64,000 nt of DNA, from the NCBI GenBank assembly GCA_016937995.1, contig JAFGVM010000037.1, forward strand, positions 3,437 through 67,436, read 5' to 3'. This stretch comes from Candidatus Delongbacteria bacterium (lineage in GTDB: Bacteria > UBA4055). The notes under the pieces were generated by a model. The model saw nothing but the letters and a program-made list of their open reading frames with translations. It did no database searches and had not been told where the DNA came from. Shown one piece after another: positions 61,872 to 64,000 of the stretch (within the stretch, counting starts at the first letter, position 1; every line of letters begins with the position of its first letter). A program made the position numbers and the translations under genes.

Positions 61872-63254
61872 ATGAACACAAATAAACTGGAAAAATATTT
61901 CAACGATAAGAAGATTCTGATCCTTGGATATGGAAAGGAAGGAATATCTTCATTCGAGTTCATATCCAAAAATTTTACTCCGAAAAATATTTCCATCTAT
62001 GATAAAAGAGACCTGAGTGATTCGTTTAAGGTTGAAGGGATCAAGTTGATCTCTGGTATTGATCCTGAAAAGATCGAAGGTGATTTTGATATCATCTTAA
62101 AAAGTCCAGGAATTTCTTTAAGTAATGAATTCATTTCCAAATTTGAAAACAGGATTTCATCCCAGACCGATATTTTTTTAAAAGAATTCGGAAGGATAAC
62201 TATAGGTATCACAGGTACAAAGGGAAAAAGTACGACAGCTACATTGACCCATAAAATTCTTATTGATTCCGGCAAGCACGCACTTTTAGGTGGAAATATC
62301 GGTGTACCATGTTTTGATCTGATAAAAAATATTACAAAGAATACTGTCGTTGTCCTTGAATTATCATCACATCAATTACAGTTCATCAGTAGAGCACCAA
62401 GATTGAGTATCCTTCTGAATATTTACCCTGAACATCTTGACTTTTATAAAGATATGAGCAGCTATGCTAAAGCAAAGATGAATATTGTGAACGATGGTAA
62501 TGAATTCGTCATATATCCAAAGAAAGAATTTGTTGTGCTGGAGACCGGATCCAAAAAGATCCCTTTCACATTAGATATGAATAACGGGATAGCACAAATT
62601 GAGTATAAAATTGAAGGAAAACATAATATTTTTGAGTTTAAAGCGGATAAACTGAAACTTAAAGGAATTCATAATTTATACAATGTTTCCTCAGCAGCAA
62701 TAGCATGTATTATGACCGGTTGCGGGATTGAGCACATTATTCAGAGTATTTATACTTTCAATGGTTTGGAACACAGACTTGAATACTGCGGAACAATAAG
62801 AAATATACAGTTTTATAACGATTCTATTTCCACTATCCCTCAGACCACTATTGCAGCTTTGAAAACTTTTAATAATAAGGTTGGGTCCCTTATACTCGGA
62901 GGTTTTTTTCGTGGCAAGGAAATCACTTTTACTGAATTAGCCAAAGAGATCGATACATCTGATATTAAGAATATCTTTTTTTTACCCGAAACAGGAATAA
63001 TGATATTTGAAGAGATCCTGCAACAGGGATTTCAATTAAAAGTGGATAACTACAAAGTTTATACCACGATCGAAAAAGAAGGTAGAACGATAAAGTGTTT
63101 CTTTGCGAATGACCTTGATTCCATAAAAGCATTTATTTTTGAATACACCCCTAAAGGGTCTATCTGTTTACTATCCCCTGCATCATCAAGCTATAATACC
63201 TACAAAAATTTTGAAGAACGGGGAAACAGATTTAAAGAAATGATCCGGTCGTAA
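61872..63254 (+). CDS. murD2: UDP-MurNAc-L-Ala-L-Glu ligase MurD2
   Basis: A Mur ligase of 460 residues: N-terminal Rossmann-like 'KKILILGYGKEGISSFEFI', ATP P-loop 'GITGTKGKSTTATLTH', 'ELSSHQLQF', 'LNIYPEHLDFYKDM' and the C-terminal domain with 'NDSISTIPQTTIAAL'. In classical MurD (D-Glu adding) this last motif is DSKATN; the DSISTIP form plus a murL neighbour points to MurD2, which adds L-Glu. I chose the ATG at 61872, with GAAGG 7 bases upstream, over upstream ATGs lacking a site. It lies 107 bases after murL. Confidence 0.83.
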   Translation: MNTNKLEKYFNDKKILILGYGKEGISSFEFISKNFTPKNISIYDKRDLSDSFKVEGIKLISGIDPEKIEGDFDIILKSPGISLSNEFISKFENRISSQTDIFLKEFGRITIGITGTKGKSTTATLTHKILIDSGKHALLGGNIGVPCFDLIKNITKNTVVVLELSSHQLQFISRAPRLSILLNIYPEHLDFYKDMSSYAKAKMNIVNDGNEFVIYPKKEFVVLETGSKKIPFTLDMNNGIAQIEYKIEGKHNIFEFKADKLKLKGIHNLYNVSSAAIACIMTGCGIEHIIQSIYTFNGLEHRLEYCGTIRNIQFYNDSISTIPQTTIAALKTFNNKVGSLILGGFFRGKEITFTELAKEIDTSDIKNIFFLPETGIMIFEEILQQGFQLKVDNYKVYTTIEKEGRTIKCFFANDLDSIKAFIFEYTPKGSICLLSPASSSYNTYKNFEERGNRFKEMIRS

Positions 63255-63381
63255 GATTTATTAGAACACCCTCATATTGTCCCTGTGTACTCTGTATTAA
63301 ATAATCTTGTGGTCTTTTCGTATACGTTGAATCGTCACTGAACCTTGATCATTCCGTGTTGGATGTTAGATATTCAGTAGA

Positions 63382-63401
63382 GGATCGCATTCCTGCGTTC
63401 C
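63382..63401. repeat. GGATCGCA-N4-TGCGTTCC palindrome, copy 4
   Basis: One base off the perfect form. Followed by CTACTGGTCACTATT, which also follows the 56675 copy in part. It lies 10 bases past the stop of the secreted-protein gene. Confidence 0.75.
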
Positions 63402-63411
63402 CTACTGGTCA

Positions 63412-64000
63412 CTATTTAATAATTACAAATTTCCCAACGTACTCAAAATCACTGTCCACATCCTGTACACTGAACAAATAGATCCCTGAAACAGCAGCCT
63501 GATTATTCTCTGTTATGAAATTCCAGTATGCACCATAAACACCCTGTTGATAAGGTGTTCCTGTAGCTGCATTTCCATTGTGAGTAATGGTTTTTACCAG
63601 ATCTCCCGCCAGTGTATATATCTTTAAGATACATCTTTTGGGGAGATTCATGAACATTATTTTACGGTCTTTCTCAAACCATGTCCCACCGTCAATATTT
63701 TCCCAGTCCAGAGCCTGATAGTCAACATCATCCCTGTATGGATTCGGGAATACGACTATATCTGACGTATATGTAAGTTTACTCGGAATTATTGAAACTG
63801 CATTAGATCGGGGGTCAGATTGCATTGACGGTGTCTCTGTTATAGGATCACCGTGATCTATTGCTGTTACTGCGATATAATTCTCTTTACCGTAATTTTT
63901 ATTATGAAGAACAAATTTATAGTTGTAAAAAACCACTGTTCTTGTACTGTCATAAGTTTCTATCTCAATTGAATCCTGAGTAACTGTATAGTCATAAACA
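63412..64000 (-). CDS. C-terminus of a large secreted protein with PNP-type sorting/FlgD-like module, 5'-truncated
   Basis: The frame is open to the right edge, so the start lies outside the window. The last about 110 residues form a module of the type found at the ends of secreted FCB proteins: 'IVVFPNPYRDDVDYQALDWE', 'IMFMNLPKRCILKIYTLAG' then DLVKT, 'QGVYGAYWNFITENNQ', and 'SGIYLFSVQDVDSDFEYVGK' ending FVIIK. It resembles the C-terminal type A/FlgD Ig-like modules linked to type IX-like secretion. The upstream part (VTAIDHGDP) looks like a fibronectin-type tail. Function of the main body is unknown. Confidence 0.72.
   Translation of the reverse strand, partial: VYDYTVTQDSIEIETYDSTRTVVFYNYKFVLHNKNYGKENYIAVTAIDHGDPITETPSMQSDPRSNAVSIIPSKLTYTSDIVVFPNPYRDDVDYQALDWENIDGGTWFEKDRKIMFMNLPKRCILKIYTLAGDLVKTITHNGNAATGTPYQQGVYGAYWNFITENNQAAVSGIYLFSVQDVDSDFEYVGKFVIIK

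Noticed and set aside
63263-63355. 29-residue open stretch on the - strand (FSDDSTYTKRPQDYLIQ...)
   Set aside because: Bounded by a TGA, no start codon, and the DNA resembles the CTGTGTACTCTGTATTAAAT / CTTGTGGTCTTT type of intergenic string rather than a gene remnant.

Overview
This window comes from an AT-rich, Gram-negative (diderm) bacterium of the Fibrobacterota-Chlorobiota-Bacteroidota (FCB) type. Evidence for this is a Kdo transferase, an Omp85 barrel protein, a TonB-dependent receptor with a carboxypeptidase-regulatory-like domain paired with a DUF4249 lipoprotein, many lipoproteins, a 6-bladed beta-propeller lipoprotein, a DUF3276 (PUR-alpha-like) protein and a C-terminal secretion/sorting-type module at the right edge. 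The exact phylum cannot be fixed from the sequence alone; a candidate FCB phylum is as likely as Bacteroidota proper. There is no rRNA, CRISPR array, insertion sequence or prophage. One tRNA (initiator fMet) is present.

Layout. 1-7 kb: end of holA, nrdR, comF, an Omp85 protein with a glycosyltransferase, the initiator tRNA, and a YgiQ-like protein that has lost all three radical-SAM cysteines. 7-14 kb: a compact six-gene operon (waaA, an orphan histidine kinase, lon, engB, a 2x[4Fe-4S] ferredoxin, a methyltransferase). 14-23 kb: HAD hydrolase, DUF2971 protein, oligopeptidase B, a 1-kb hairpin-rich leader with three mini-ORFs in front of rsgA, and the trkA-trkH potassium uptake pair. 23-29 kb: acetyltransferase, surface lipoproteins, DUF4249/TonB receptor pair. 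29-44 kb: two RND efflux operons (one with its TolC, one without) around ettA and a CpxRA-like two-component pair; CpxR-type boxes (GTAAA-N5-GTAAA) lie in front of both the two-component operon and the tolC-RND operon. 44-48 kb: DUF3276 protein, a 29-residue ribosome-associated micro-protein beside an HU gene, a LysM lytic transglycosylase and a phosphomannomutase.

48.5-53 kb is the accessory core: one tightly packed minus-strand operon encoding RloA (AAA ATPase), RloB, a KTSC-domain protein, a Cap15-type two-helix/beta-barrel CBASS effector, a DncV-like CD-NTase and a stand-alone E2-like protein. It reads as an RloAB (AbiL-like) pair fused transcriptionally to a short type II CBASS, driven by one promoter (TTGACA / TATCTTTG). 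53.5-64 kb returns to housekeeping genes: trpS, pyrK, apbE, panBC, a GlmU uridyltransferase domain, a LytR_C protein, the alternative D-glutamate route enzymes MurL and MurD2, and the end of a secreted protein gene.

Intergenic DNA is full of short dispersed palindromes of several families (TCCCGATTTATCGGGA, often nested inside another palindrome; GGAACGCA-N4-TGCGTTCC; GGATcCcGGGTCAAGcCCGAGAATGAC; AAGTC-TT-bulge hairpins; AGAAGTTAGAAGT strings). They account for most open frames that are not real genes.
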